Below the pieces are notes generated by a model. That model was not told where the DNA came from, ran no database searches, and saw nothing but the letters and a program-made list of their open reading frames with translations. Of a DNA stretch of 64,000 nucleotides, positions 1 to 9,043 are shown one piece after another. Source of the DNA: Rariloculus sp965263005 (GTDB lineage Bacteria > Pseudomonadota > Gammaproteobacteria > Steroidobacterales > Rariloculaceae); NCBI RefSeq assembly GCF_965263005.1, contig NZ_OZ253579.1:3472001-3536000 (forward strand), read 5' to 3'. The position numbers and the translations under genes are program-made. The first letter of the stretch is position 1; every line of letters starts with the position of its first letter.

Positions 1-900
1 CCGCAGCCCCGCGAGTTCGCGCACGCGATAGGCATCGAAACCCGGCAGCGCGTCACGCATCATCATCGGCGCTCGCGGATCGAAGCCCGCCAACGTATCG
101 AGCAGGCGGATGGTGTCCTCGACGTTTATCCCCATCGGCCCGTTCGTCGAGAGCTGGTTATAGAACAGGTCGGCCGGCGTGCGCGGCACGCGGCCCTGGC
201 TCGGCCTGAAACCGATAACGTTGTTGAACGCTGCGGGATTTCTGAGCGAGCCCATCATGTCGCTGCCGTCGGCGATAGGCAGCATCCGCGCCGCCATGCC
301 GACCGCGGCGCCGCCGCTGCTGCCACCGGCCGTGAGCGCCGGATCGTACGCATTGCGCGTGACGCCGAATACGCTGTTGTAGCTCTGCGACCCCATGCCG
401 AACTCGGGCACATTCGTCTTGCCGATGAAGATCGCGCCGGCGTTTCGAATGCGTGCGATGTGCAGGTCATCCGCGTCGGGCATCGTGCCCGCAAAGATCG
501 GCGAGCCAAGGCTCGTGGGCAGGCCCTCGGCGTCGGCCAGATCCTTGACCGCGTGCGGCATGCCGTGGAGCCAGCCGCGATACTCGCCGCGCGCGAGTTC
601 TTCGTCAGCGAGCCGCGCTTGTGCGAGGCAGGCATCGCCATCGAGCATGCTGACGATCGCGTTATAGACCGGATTGTATCTTTCGATTCGCTCCAGATGG
701 GCCTGCATCGTCTCGACGCAGCTGACCTGACGCGTCCGGATCGCGGCTGAGAGCTGCGCAGCGGACAGCAACGTCAAATCGCTCGGCAAATCCGCGCGAA
801 CTCTTCCGGGCGTGATCATCGACATCGCGAGCGCGGCACCAACATTTGCAGAGTTCCTCATAAGTCGACGACGACTCAAGACCGATCGCAGTAATCCCAT
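1..900 (-). CDS. Exported amidase (amidase-signature family), 3' end beyond window
   Basis: The reading frame is open from the ATG at 900 to the window edge, giving 300 codons of the N-terminal part. The amidase-signature Ser-cisSer-Lys triad is visible: Lys119 in HAVKD, the glycine/serine-rich GGSSGG around 192-197, and Ser218 in GSDMMGSLRNPA. The family usually has GSDTGGS at the last site, so MM is a local variation. The N-terminus (LSRRRLMRNS followed by a hydrophobic stretch to ~36) looks like a Tat-type or Sec signal, so the enzyme probably hydrolyses an amide outside the cytoplasm. The substrate cannot be predicted. The first gene on the other side, the P450, is divergent. Confidence 0.85.
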   Translation of the reverse strand, partial: MGLLRSVLSRRRLMRNSANVGAALAMSMITPGRVRADLPSDLTLLSAAQLSAAIRTRQVSCVETMQAHLERIERYNPVYNAIVSMLDGDACLAQARLADEELARGEYRGWLHGMPHAVKDLADAEGLPTSLGSPIFAGTMPDADDLHIARIRNAGAIFIGKTNVPEFGMGSQSYNSVFGVTRNAYDPALTAGGSSGGAAVGMAARMLPIADGSDMMGSLRNPAAFNNVIGFRPSQGRVPRTPADLFYNQLSTNGPMGINVEDTIRLLDTLAGFDPRAPMMMRDALPGFDAYRVRELAGLR

Positions 901-1107
901 CGTTTCTCTCTGCCCGCCAGGCACAGGATCTTAGCACTACCAGATTGAGCGGAATAACGCAGTCGGCTGTGGGTCCCGAATACACATGACGCCGGCGCCC
1001 TCCCCTACCTGAAGTCAACCCGATTGTCCGGGGGAGGTAGAATTCGATCGGCATGATTTACGGATACCCAAGAGCCCACCCGATGGCCCGACATTCCGGC
1101 TGATCCC

Positions 1108-2388
1108 GTGGCGAATTCCGCATACCACAAGATTCGCACCGTTCGTGCACCGGCGCCCCGGGGCTGCCCGGTGGACCATGCGTTCTCGCCGTTTGCCCCG
1201 GAGTACGTCGCGAATCCATACGCCGTGTTGGCAAAGCATCGCGACGGTTCGCCGATCTTCTACTGCGAGCAACTCGGTTACCTGGTCATCACCCGCATGA
1301 AGGACGTTGCCGCCGTGTTCACCAACCCGGACGTCTTCTCCTCCGAGAATGTCCAGGATCCCGTGCTGCCGATCTGCGATGCCGCCGCCGAGGTGCTGAG
1401 CGCAGCCGACTACGACCCCATCGCGGTGATGTCCAACAGGCCTCGGCCTGACCACACCCGGATTCGCAAATACACCCAGGCGGGTTTCTCCGGCCGTCGC
1501 ATTCGAGCGCTGACGCCGTATGTTCGCGAACGGTGCGAGACGCTCGTGGAGGGGATGCTCGAGTCGGGGGCACCTGTTGAGTTCGTGGCCAACATCGGTC
1601 ATCCCCTGCCGGGGGAAACGATCTTCCGCCTTCTCGGCTTTCCGCGGGACGACGACGCTCAAATCCAGGAATGGACGACGAACAGGCTTGCGTTTACCTG
1701 GGGCAACGCGACCGAGGACGAGCAAGTCGAGATTGCCAGGAAGATGCTGGCTTACTGGCGATACTGCGTTTCGTTCGTGCAGCACCGTCATCAGGTACCG
1801 GCAGACGATTTCACTTCGGAATTGCTGGCCGCCCACGACGCGGATCCGGCCGATCTCAGCTACAAGGAGGTCGAATCCGTGGTGTATGGCCTGTCGTTCG
1901 CCGGCCATGAAATTGTCAGCAATTTCCTCGGAAACGCCCTGATCTGCCTGCTGTCGAGGCGCGAGAACTGGGAGGCGATCTGCACCGACCCCACATTGAT
2001 ACCCAACGCTCTGGAGGAGGTGCTGCGCTTCAACTCGCCGCAGACGAGTTGGCGCCGAGTCGCGGCCAGGGATACACAGATCGGCGGCTTCAAGGTTCCG
2101 GCCGGAACCCAGATTTTCCTCTCCCTGGGTGCGGCGAATCACGACGGAGATCTTTACGAAAACCCGGAGACCTTCGACATCCGCCGAAAGAATGCCCGTA
2201 CCCATATCTCCTTCGGCCGCGGCATCCACTTCTGCCTGGGCAATCGACTCGCGCTGCTGGAAGCCAGAATCACGCTGGAAACCCTGGTGGAGCGCGTACC
2301 GTCGCTGCGCCTCGTGGAAGGCCAGGCGCTGGATTACTTTCCCAACTTTACATTCCGAGGCCCGAAAGAACTTTGGCTCCAGTGGTAA
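1108..2388 (+). CDS. Cytochrome P450
   Basis: This is a 426-residue soluble bacterial P450. It has the haem-binding loop FGRGIHFCLG at 369-378 with Cys376 as axial ligand, the K-helix ExxR (Glu304-Arg307) and the PERF-like region near 353. The start is GTG at 1108; the ATG at 1084 runs into a stop after six codons. The I-helix reads AGHEIV at 265-270, so the Thr normally following the acidic residue (AGHET) is Ile269, which may alter oxygen activation. No ferredoxin or ferredoxin reductase gene lies nearby, so electron partners are elsewhere. The gene stands alone between a divergent amidase and a 480-bp non-coding stretch. The substrate is unknown. A long ORF on the opposite strand (1015-2460) is a GC-bias shadow. 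Confidence 0.93.
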   Translation: MANSAYHKIRTVRAPAPRGCPVDHAFSPFAPEYVANPYAVLAKHRDGSPIFYCEQLGYLVITRMKDVAAVFTNPDVFSSENVQDPVLPICDAAAEVLSAADYDPIAVMSNRPRPDHTRIRKYTQAGFSGRRIRALTPYVRERCETLVEGMLESGAPVEFVANIGHPLPGETIFRLLGFPRDDDAQIQEWTTNRLAFTWGNATEDEQVEIARKMLAYWRYCVSFVQHRHQVPADDFTSELLAAHDADPADLSYKEVESVVYGLSFAGHEIVSNFLGNALICLLSRRENWEAICTDPTLIPNALEEVLRFNSPQTSWRRVAARDTQIGGFKVPAGTQIFLSLGAANHDGDLYENPETFDIRRKNARTHISFGRGIHFCLGNRLALLEARITLETLVERVPSLRLVEGQALDYFPNFTFRGPKELWLQW

Positions 2389-2540
2389 GCCGAGGACCCA
2401 CCCGAAAACTGGTCCATCGAGGAAGTGAACGGCCACGGCAAGTTCCATGATGACCGCCAAAATTCGTCACCAGTGATCGGGGTATGCAGTGCGTCTCGAT
2501 CCGGTATAGGCAGCGCCTGGACGAAGCCGGTATCGAGCCC

Positions 2541-2565
2541 CAGCAGCCCGTGGCAAGAGTCCCGC
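2541..2565 (-). repeat. Dispersed repeat, copy 1 (inverted)
   Basis: CAGCAGCCCGTGGCAAGAG followed by TCCCGC is the reverse complement, with a few changes, of the motif at 21008-21032 and of the 3' part of 2667-2702. Its 17-bp core pairs perfectly with 2680-2696, so a transcript could fold into a stem with a ~115-nt loop. Confidence 0.55.
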
Positions 2566-2666
2566 TGCATTCGACCGACGATGCATCCCGGCTGACTGCG
2601 TTGCTCGTCGGTCGAATACTTCCGATATTCTCCCTCCTCGCGCCTTGCCAGCCGGGCGCCTCGCCC

Positions 2667-2702
2667 GTCTCGGTGCAACGCGGGACTCTTGCCACGGACT
2701 GC
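2667..2702 (+). repeat. Dispersed repeat, copy 2
   Basis: These 36 bases match 20995-21030 at 31 of 36 positions by eye. Both start GTCTCGGTGC and both hold an ACGCGGGACT core. The position is intergenic, just upstream of the YceI gene. Confidence 0.6.
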
Positions 2703-2869
2703 CAGGTCGGGCGTGTTTCGGCATGCTCTTCGCGGTAAACTGAGCGCGCGGACCCGACAAGCGCCGGAACCGCGTCGGCTCCGCTGACCGCCTGCCCATT
2801 GCGCGCGGCGGAGCAGCCTATAAAATGCCTGCCTTGGCTTGTACTTCTCACTTAGGGTCGGGAGAACAA

Positions 2870-3436
2870 ATGAAACGAGTACGTCACGCAAAAGCACTGC
2901 TGATGGCTGCGACGGCTTTCGGCTGCGGAGGCTCCGCGCTCGCGGCCGATTGGAGCGTCGACACGGCGATGAGCACCTTGTCGTTCGTAGGTGTCCAGCA
3001 AGGCACCAAGTTCACGGGCCGGTTCGAGACCTTCGACGCAACGATCAGCTTCGATCCCGCCGCCCCCGATGGCGGCAGCATCGTCGGCACTGTTCAGACC
3101 GACTCGGTCAACACGCGCGATCACGACCGGGACGCCGCGCTGATCGACGGCGATTGGTTCGACAGCAACGCCTATGCGGAGGCGCGCTTCGAGTCCGAGA
3201 GTATCGTCAAGCTCGATGACGGCACTTACGACGCGGCAGGCCAGCTCAACCTCAAGGGGCGGACGCGGCCGATCACGCTGCACTTCAACTTCGATGTCGC
3301 CGCCGACGGCACAGCCAAGTTCGCGGGCGGAATGTCGATCAACCGCTTCGACTTCGGCGTCGGCGAAGGCTGGAACGATACGAGCTGGGTGGGCCAAGAC
3401 GTCGACGTCTCGATCAACTTGAATCTGTCGCAATAG
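2870..3436 (+). CDS. YceI family periplasmic protein
   Basis: The product is 188 residues with a Sec signal peptide (cleavage after GGSALA, near residue 25) and a full YceI lipocalin-like beta-barrel that begins ADWSVD. Typical features are the DHDRD segment, the FDSNAYAEARFES strand and a late INRFDFGVGEGW segment. YceI barrels bind isoprenoid-type lipids or quinone-like molecules in the periplasm. The start at ATG 2870 was chosen over the upstream in-frame ATG at 2825 because a GGGAG ribosome site lies directly before it and the signal peptide then begins correctly (MKRVRHAK). It converges with the ankyrin gene. The physiological ligand is unknown. Confidence 0.9.
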   Translation: MKRVRHAKALLMAATAFGCGGSALAADWSVDTAMSTLSFVGVQQGTKFTGRFETFDATISFDPAAPDGGSIVGTVQTDSVNTRDHDRDAALIDGDWFDSNAYAEARFESESIVKLDDGTYDAAGQLNLKGRTRPITLHFNFDVAADGTAKFAGGMSINRFDFGVGEGWNDTSWVGQDVDVSINLNLSQ

Positions 3437-3564
3437 GCAACGCGACCAACGAGCCCGACCGCTCTCGCGGGGCCTGACGGCGCGACAGGCTCGCCCCGGC
3501 TACCCGGAAAACGAATGGACAAGGGGTCTCGCGCGTGACGGCCCCTCGTTCCTGTTGAGCCAGC

Positions 3565-5088
3565 CTATTCGGTCAGCATCGAGATCGTGATCCCCTGCTG
3601 CTCGAGCAGTTCCCGAACCAGCGCTTCGGATTCGGGCTGCGGCCGGGGCGGTTGACCCGTGTTGGCCGCGATGCCCTCGGCCCATGTGATCACGCTGCGG
3701 CCTTCGTTGTCCCTGACGTCGAGCCTTGCGCCATGCTCGACCAGATATCGGATCACGTCGTTTGTGCCCTTGAAGATCGCGCAAATCACCGGCGTTATGC
3801 CCTCCATGGTCGCGGCGTTGACGTCCATGCCGAGATCCTCGACGAGCAGATCAAGTGACGCCATGATCTCCTCGTCCGGACGCAGGTAACCCTGCCCGAG
3901 GGGCCAGCCCGCTCCGGCCAGCAAGAGCAGCGCCGTCTCGCCCTTCGCCGTGACGACGTTCGGGTCGGCGCCGTGCTCCAGCAGCAGATTCATGACCTCA
4001 ACGTCGCCGTTCCAGGCGGCGCGAAGGAATGGCGTGGCTTCTTCGAGCTCGCTCCAGCGCATGTCGAACGAGCCCCGGTGCGGGATCTTGCCGCCGAGCC
4101 GCGCTGACGCGTCTGCGCCGGCCGCCAGCAACGCCTCGATCATCGCCAGATGTTCGGCCTGCGGGAGCACGGGCGCGGGGCCCTGCGCCCATTGCTGGTT
4201 GCGCAGATCGATCGCGGCAAAGAGCGGTGCGCGCCCGTTGACGTCGGTAACACTCGGGTCGGCGCCGTGCTCAAGCAGCAGATAGGCGAGATCATAGTGT
4301 CCGTTGATGAGCGCAATGAGCAGGGGACTGGTCCCGTCGGCGCTCGTTTGATTGACATCGGCGCCACCGTCGATGAGCGCGCCAACGGCGTCGATATGGC
4401 CCTGGCGCGCGGCCAACAGCATCGCCGGCATGCCGCCGGCCGGCCGCCTTTCGGATTCCCCCGCCGGTAACGTGGCGGCCGACGGGTCGGCGCCGTGTTC
4501 GAGGAGTAGTTCGATGACGCCCGCGTGACCCTCGGCGGCGGCAAACATCAACGCCGAAAAATTGCGCGCCTGTCTCGCGTTGGGGTCGGCGCCGCGCTCA
4601 AGCAACAGGCGCACGGCCTCGGGGTTGCCAGTCTGCGCGGTAAGCATCAATACCGTCTCGAGCTGCCCGGTCAGCACGCTGTTCGCGTCGGCGCCTGCGT
4701 CGATCAAAAGCTCGAGCATTTCCGCGCTGCCGTTCACCGTGGCAAGATAAAGCGGTGTCGCGCCCGTGCGGTTGGCCGTCCCAAATTCGGCGCCGGCGCT
4801 GAGCAGCGCATCGGCCATCTCGATATCGTCGAGGTACGCGGCCCAATGCAGCGCCGTCATTCCGTCTGCCTGGGCCGCATCAATATCCGCGGACTGGCGA
4901 ACCAGCGCACGAACCGCGCTCGCATCCCCGTTCATGGCTGCGTCGGCAAGCAGCGAGTCAGCCGTCGCGGTGCCGATAACTCCGATCGATGCGGCTGCGG
5001 CGGCGCAGCCTGCGAGAAAGACCCTGACGCGTATGATGTTCTCCCCGACGTACAATTCTGCGAATGATCCGCTTGGCCCAAGTCTCAT
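3565..5088 (-). CDS. Exported ankyrin-repeat protein
   Basis: This protein of about 507 residues has a signal-peptide-like segment (VRVFLAGCAAAAASIGVIG, then TATA-DS) followed by roughly ten ankyrin repeats carrying the GADPN/TALHWAA pattern. An insert with ARLGGKIPHRGSFDMRW lies in the C-terminal half. Ankyrin arrays are protein-binding scaffolds. The start is uncertain: ATG 5088 is the nearest canonical start, but a GGGGAG site lies later, only a few bases before an ATC-ATA pair around 5030, so a rare start at the signal peptide is possible. The gene is divergent from the DUF1592/DUF1552 pair, and secreted ankyrin proteins are commonly found with those two families. A role as their accessory is therefore plausible but inferred. 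Confidence 0.85.
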   Translation of the reverse strand: MRLGPSGSFAELYVGENIIRVRVFLAGCAAAAASIGVIGTATADSLLADAAMNGDASAVRALVRQSADIDAAQADGMTALHWAAYLDDIEMADALLSAGAEFGTANRTGATPLYLATVNGSAEMLELLIDAGADANSVLTGQLETVLMLTAQTGNPEAVRLLLERGADPNARQARNFSALMFAAAEGHAGVIELLLEHGADPSAATLPAGESERRPAGGMPAMLLAARQGHIDAVGALIDGGADVNQTSADGTSPLLIALINGHYDLAYLLLEHGADPSVTDVNGRAPLFAAIDLRNQQWAQGPAPVLPQAEHLAMIEALLAAGADASARLGGKIPHRGSFDMRWSELEEATPFLRAAWNGDVEVMNLLLEHGADPNVVTAKGETALLLLAGAGWPLGQGYLRPDEEIMASLDLLVEDLGMDVNAATMEGITPVICAIFKGTNDVIRYLVEHGARLDVRDNEGRSVITWAEGIAANTGQPPRPQPESEALVRELLEQQGITISMLTE

Positions 5089-5207
5089 ATCATAACGGCT
5101 TGGGCCAGACAATGCCGTAATCTGGTCTGGTCCGGGTCTACGCGTCCATGGTATAAACATGCGGTTACGTAACGGGCAGTGTGGACGTGCGTCTAAGGGG
5201 AGCACCG

Positions 5208-7616
5208 GTGAGCAAACTGACTCTGTTCGCTGCGGCCGCGGCGGTTGGCGGATTGAGCGGATTGGCCCATGCCCAGGAGGCGGCGGACCCGCATCAGATG
5301 ACGCCGCAGCAGAGCTTCCTGAGCGACAACTGCGTCGAATGCCACAACAGTACCGACACGTCGGCGGCCGCGCTCTACGCCGGCTTGTTCTTTGACGAGA
5401 TCGACGTCATGACCGTCAGCCAGGATCCGGAAACCTGGGAGAAGGTCGTCCGCAAGCTGCGCACGGGCATGATGCCGCCGGCCACCCAGCCGCGGCCCGA
5501 CGCGGAGCAGCAGGAGCAGTTCGCCACCTACCTCGAATCCAGTCTCGAACAGTTCGCCGCGCTTGACCCGAACCCTGGCCGACCGGCTTTGCACCGGGTA
5601 AATCGCACCGAGTATGCGAACGCTATCGGCGACTTGCTCGCTCTTGAGATTGACGCTACCGCGCTGTTGCCGTCCGACGATTCGAGCTTCGGGTTCGACA
5701 ATATCGCGGGCTCGCTCGGTATTTCACCCGTACTGCTCGAGCGCTACGTGGCTGCGGCCGGGAAGATCAGCCGCCTCGCCGTCGGCGACGCGGGCATGCC
5801 TTCCCGGCAGGAAAAGTATGTCGTACGTGGCGACCTGACGCAGACCGCTCACATCGACGGGCTGCCGTTCGGCACGCGCGGCGGCATGCTGATCGAGCAC
5901 TTCTTCCCCGTCGATGCCGAGTACGTGATCAGGGCTGATCTCGTAGCGCGCGGCGGACGCATGTTCGGCTCGAACAACAGCAAGTCCGAGCAGATCGAGG
6001 TGACCCTCGACGGCGATCGGATAGCTCTCTACGACCTCGCCGAGTACGACGCTGTCGAAGGCGTGCAGATCCGGATGTACGTCGCGGCCGGCCCCCACGA
6101 AATTGGCGCGGCATTCATCAAGAAGAATCACGCGCCGGTCGAAGACATCTATCGACCGTTCGACTTCAGCCTGTTTGAGCCTGCCATCGATCCCGATCCC
6201 TATTGGACGTTCGTGCCGCATCTGGGCAGCCTCACGATGACCGGACCATTCAACACCCAGGGTGTCGGCGATACGCCGAGCCGGCAGAAAATCTTCACCT
6301 GCCTGCCAGCGAATGAAAGCGAGGAGCTGCCCTGCGCCAGAGAGATCATCGAGACATTGGCGACGCGCGCATTCCGGCGGCCTATCGAAGTAGAGCAGCT
6401 CTCGACGTTGATGGAGTTCTACGCTCAGGCACGGAGCGCGAACAGCTTCGACGACGGCATCGAGATGGCGCTGAGGCGAATTCTCGCAAGCCCTGAATTC
6501 GTATTTCGTTTCGAACGCGACCCCGGTCAGGCCGACCCGGGCGAACCCTATCTGATCGACGATATTGAGCTTGCCTCGCGGCTCGCCTTCTTCCTCTGGA
6601 GCAGCATTCCCGACGACGAACTCCTCGATCTGGCGAACCAGGGACGTCTGCAGGATCCGGAGGTCTTGAGGCAACAGCTCGCCCGGATGATCGCCGATCC
6701 GCGCTCGGCCGCGCTGATCGAAAACTTTGCCGGCCAGTGGCTCTACCTGCGAAACCTCGAAACCAAGGGCGGCGCGGTCGAGGAGTTCCCTGACTTTGAC
6801 GACAACCTGCGGCAGGCTTTTCGCACGGAGACAGAGCTGTTCTTCGAGAGCATCATCCGCGAAAACCGAGGCGTGCTCGACCTACTGACCGCCGACTACA
6901 CATTCGTCAATGAACGTCTCGCGAAGCACTACGGCATACGCGGCGTTTACGGCAGCCATTTCAGACGCGTCCGGCACGACAACGACGCCCGCCACGGCCT
7001 GCTCGGCCAGGCGAGCTTTCTCATGGTGACGTCGTATCCGAACCGCACCTCGCCCGTGCAGCGCGGGGTCTGGGTCCTTGAGAACATCGTGGGCGCGCCG
7101 GTCCCGACCCCGCCGCCCAATGTGCCCGAACTCGAAGAGGCCGCCGCGCACGAGAGCGCGCCGAAGACGCTCCGCGCGCAGATGGACCTGCACACTCAGA
7201 GGCCGTTCTGTGCCGGGTGCCACAAGATCATGGATCCCGTCGGCTTCGCGCTTGAGAACTTCGACGCCATCGGACGATGGCGCACCGAGGAACACGGCGA
7301 ACCGGTCAATGCCAGGGCGAATCTCGTCGACGGGACGGAGGTTGACGGCGCCGTCGGGCTGCGCACGGCGCTGCTTCGCTACTCGGACCGGTTTGTGCAG
7401 ACCGTGACCGAGAAGCTCATGACCTACGCGCTCGGGCGCGGGCTCGAGTACTACGATATGCCTCGTGTGCGCGCGATCGCGCGCGCCGCAAGACAGAACG
7501 ACTACCGGTTCTCGTCGATCTTGACCGGAATCGTTGAAAGTGACGCTTTTCGGATGCGGGTGACCGAGACTCCGCCCGAAGCGACGGAACTCGTGGCCGA
7601 CCGCCAAGGCCAATAA
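5208..7616 (+). CDS. Secreted DUF1592-family (DUF1587/1592/1588/1585) c-type haem protein
   Basis: The product is 802 residues. After a signal peptide (cleaved near AHA-QEA) comes an N-terminal cytochrome c-like segment with CVECH at 42-46. Then follow the planctomycete-type DUF1587, DUF1592, DUF1588 and DUF1585 regions; the DUF1588 part contains a second CxxCH (FCAGCHKIMDPVGFALENFD). This multi-domain family is secreted, and its biochemical role is unproven; it is usually paired with a DUF1552 gene as here, 19 bp downstream. GTG 5208 was chosen because AAGGGGAG sits 5-6 bases upstream; the in-frame GTG at 5181 lacks such a site. The two haem motifs suggest electron transfer in the periplasm. 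Confidence 0.88.
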   Translation: MSKLTLFAAAAAVGGLSGLAHAQEAADPHQMTPQQSFLSDNCVECHNSTDTSAAALYAGLFFDEIDVMTVSQDPETWEKVVRKLRTGMMPPATQPRPDAEQQEQFATYLESSLEQFAALDPNPGRPALHRVNRTEYANAIGDLLALEIDATALLPSDDSSFGFDNIAGSLGISPVLLERYVAAAGKISRLAVGDAGMPSRQEKYVVRGDLTQTAHIDGLPFGTRGGMLIEHFFPVDAEYVIRADLVARGGRMFGSNNSKSEQIEVTLDGDRIALYDLAEYDAVEGVQIRMYVAAGPHEIGAAFIKKNHAPVEDIYRPFDFSLFEPAIDPDPYWTFVPHLGSLTMTGPFNTQGVGDTPSRQKIFTCLPANESEELPCAREIIETLATRAFRRPIEVEQLSTLMEFYAQARSANSFDDGIEMALRRILASPEFVFRFERDPGQADPGEPYLIDDIELASRLAFFLWSSIPDDELLDLANQGRLQDPEVLRQQLARMIADPRSAALIENFAGQWLYLRNLETKGGAVEEFPDFDDNLRQAFRTETELFFESIIRENRGVLDLLTADYTFVNERLAKHYGIRGVYGSHFRRVRHDNDARHGLLGQASFLMVTSYPNRTSPVQRGVWVLENIVGAPVPTPPPNVPELEEAAAHESAPKTLRAQMDLHTQRPFCAGCHKIMDPVGFALENFDAIGRWRTEEHGEPVNARANLVDGTEVDGAVGLRTALLRYSDRFVQTVTEKLMTYALGRGLEYYDMPRVRAIARAARQNDYRFSSILTGIVESDAFRMRVTETPPEATELVADRQGQ

Positions 7617-7635
7617 ACCAGGGAGACTGACGAAG

Positions 7636-8955
7636 ATGTTCATTACCAAGAAACATATTCCGCGCAGGACGTTCCTCAGGGGTATGGGCGCGGGCGTGGC
7701 ATTGCCGTTGCTCGATGCGATGGTGCCGGCGATGTCCGCAACACCTGCGGCAACCACGCGTTACAGTTTCCTGCATGTGCCGCACGGCGCCAGTCCCGGT
7801 TATTGGGTGCCGCAAGGCGTCGGCAAGGACTGGAAGCTATCGCCGATCCTCGCACCATTGGCGCCGTTCAAGGACCAGGTCACGGTCATCAGCGGTACGG
7901 ACCATCTCATGGCCACGTCGTTGACGCCGGAGGAGAGCGCGGGCGATCACTCCCGGACGGCCGCCGTATTCCTGAGCGGCGCGCATCCGAAGCGCACGGA
8001 AGGCCAGGACATCCATGGCGGCATCACGATCGACCAGGTGCTGGCCCAGAAGATCGGCCGGGAGACGCCGTTACCGTCGCTCGAGCTTTGCATCGAGGAC
8101 GTCGGCGCGCTCGGCGTTTGCGGTGTCGGCTACAGCTGCGCGTATACGAACACGATCTCGTGGTCGTCGCCGACGTCGCCGTTGCCGATGGAGCGCAACC
8201 CGCAGATCGTGTTCGAGCGCCTGTTCGGCGACGGCAGCACGCCCGAGGAGCGCCTGGCGCGCAACCACGAGAACCTGAGCATCCTCGATTCCGTGATCCA
8301 GGACATGGGCCGCCTCAAGAGGGGCCTCGGCCCGAGCGACCTTGCGCGAATCGACGATTATCTGCAGGACATTCGCGAACTCGAACGCCGGATCGCGCTG
8401 GCCGAGAACAATGCAGCCATCGACGCGGAGCGCCCGGAAACGGCCGAACTGCCGTTCCACGAGCACGTCCAACTGATGTTCGATCTGCAGACACTGGCGT
8501 TCAAGGCCGATATCACGCGCATCTCCACGATGATGCTGTCGCGCGATCTGAGCTCCACCGTTTACCCGCAAAGCGGCGTTCCCGATGCCTACCATGGGCT
8601 GTCGCACCACCAGGACGACCTCGAACGAAAGGAACGGTACGCGAAGATCAACAGCTATCACGTCGCCGTGGTGGCGAGCCTGCTCGACAGGCTGCGCACG
8701 AGCGACGACGGCGACGGCACGCTGCTCGATCATTCAGTCGTGCTCTACGGCAGCCCAATGGGTAACTCGAACGCACACGACCATATCGATCTGCCCGTAT
8801 TCATCGCCGGCGGAGGCGCGGGCCGCTACGAGGGCAACCTCCACATTCGGGAGCCCAAGGGCACGCCGCTCACCAACCTGTTCGTGGCCATGGCGGCGAA
8901 GGAAGGCATTCACTACGACAGCTTCGGCGACAGCAGCGACATCATGGCGGTCTAG
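7636..8955 (+). CDS. Tat-exported DUF1552 family protein
   Basis: This protein of 439 residues starts with a twin-arginine signal (IPRRTFLRGMGAGVALPLLD) and has the DUF1552 body: FLHVPHGASPGYWVPQG, then GTDHLMA, HSRTAAVFLSGAHP and a late DHSVVLYGSPMGNSNAH. The fold resembles the alkaline-phosphatase-like DUF1501/DUF1552 group; the catalytic function is unknown. A GGGAGA site precedes the ATG. It is co-transcribed with the DUF1592 gene (19-bp gap) and is followed by a strong intrinsic terminator. Tat export implies the protein folds, and perhaps loads a cofactor, before leaving the cytoplasm. Confidence 0.9.
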   Translation: MFITKKHIPRRTFLRGMGAGVALPLLDAMVPAMSATPAATTRYSFLHVPHGASPGYWVPQGVGKDWKLSPILAPLAPFKDQVTVISGTDHLMATSLTPEESAGDHSRTAAVFLSGAHPKRTEGQDIHGGITIDQVLAQKIGRETPLPSLELCIEDVGALGVCGVGYSCAYTNTISWSSPTSPLPMERNPQIVFERLFGDGSTPEERLARNHENLSILDSVIQDMGRLKRGLGPSDLARIDDYLQDIRELERRIALAENNAAIDAERPETAELPFHEHVQLMFDLQTLAFKADITRISTMMLSRDLSSTVYPQSGVPDAYHGLSHHQDDLERKERYAKINSYHVAVVASLLDRLRTSDDGDGTLLDHSVVLYGSPMGNSNAHDHIDLPVFIAGGGAGRYEGNLHIREPKGTPLTNLFVAMAAKEGIHYDSFGDSSDIMAV

Positions 8956-8989
8956 CCGCCCGCGGCAAGATTGCGGCAACGAAACGAAG

Positions 8990-9022
8990 GGGTCGGACGG
9001 CGAAGGCAGTCCGGCCCTTTTT
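8990..9022 (+). terminator. Rho-independent terminator after the DUF1592/DUF1552 operon
   Basis: The arm GGGTCGGAC (8990-8998) pairs with GTCCGGCCC (9009-9017) with one T-G pair and a 10-nt loop. CTTTTT follows directly. It lies 35 bp after the DUF1552 stop and just beyond the end of the convergent glyA gene. Confidence 0.8.
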
Positions 9023-9043
9023 GCATGCGCCGCCGGGCGGGAA

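Larger units (their letters stand above)
2389..2869. other. Intergenic stretch carrying short inverted and dispersed repeats
   Basis: No convincing gene is present in these 481 bases. They contain two oppositely oriented copies of a short repeat (2541-2565 and 2667-2702) whose 17-bp core, CGTGGCAAGAGTCCCGC, forms perfect inverted arms at 2549-2565 and 2680-2696. A further relative lies at 20995-21030. The YceI promoter probably lies at the right end; TATAAA at 2819-2824 is a possible -10 box without a well-spaced -35. Confidence 0.5.

Noticed and set aside
1015..2460. 481-codon minus-strand ORF covering the P450 gene
   Set aside because: It is antisense to a gene with full P450 motifs, has no recognisable domain, and long antisense frames are expected in GC-rich DNA.
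2819..2824. TATAAA as the -10 of the YceI promoter
   Set aside because: The only -35-like hexamer (TTGCGC at 2799) is 14 bp away, too close for a confident sigma70 promoter.
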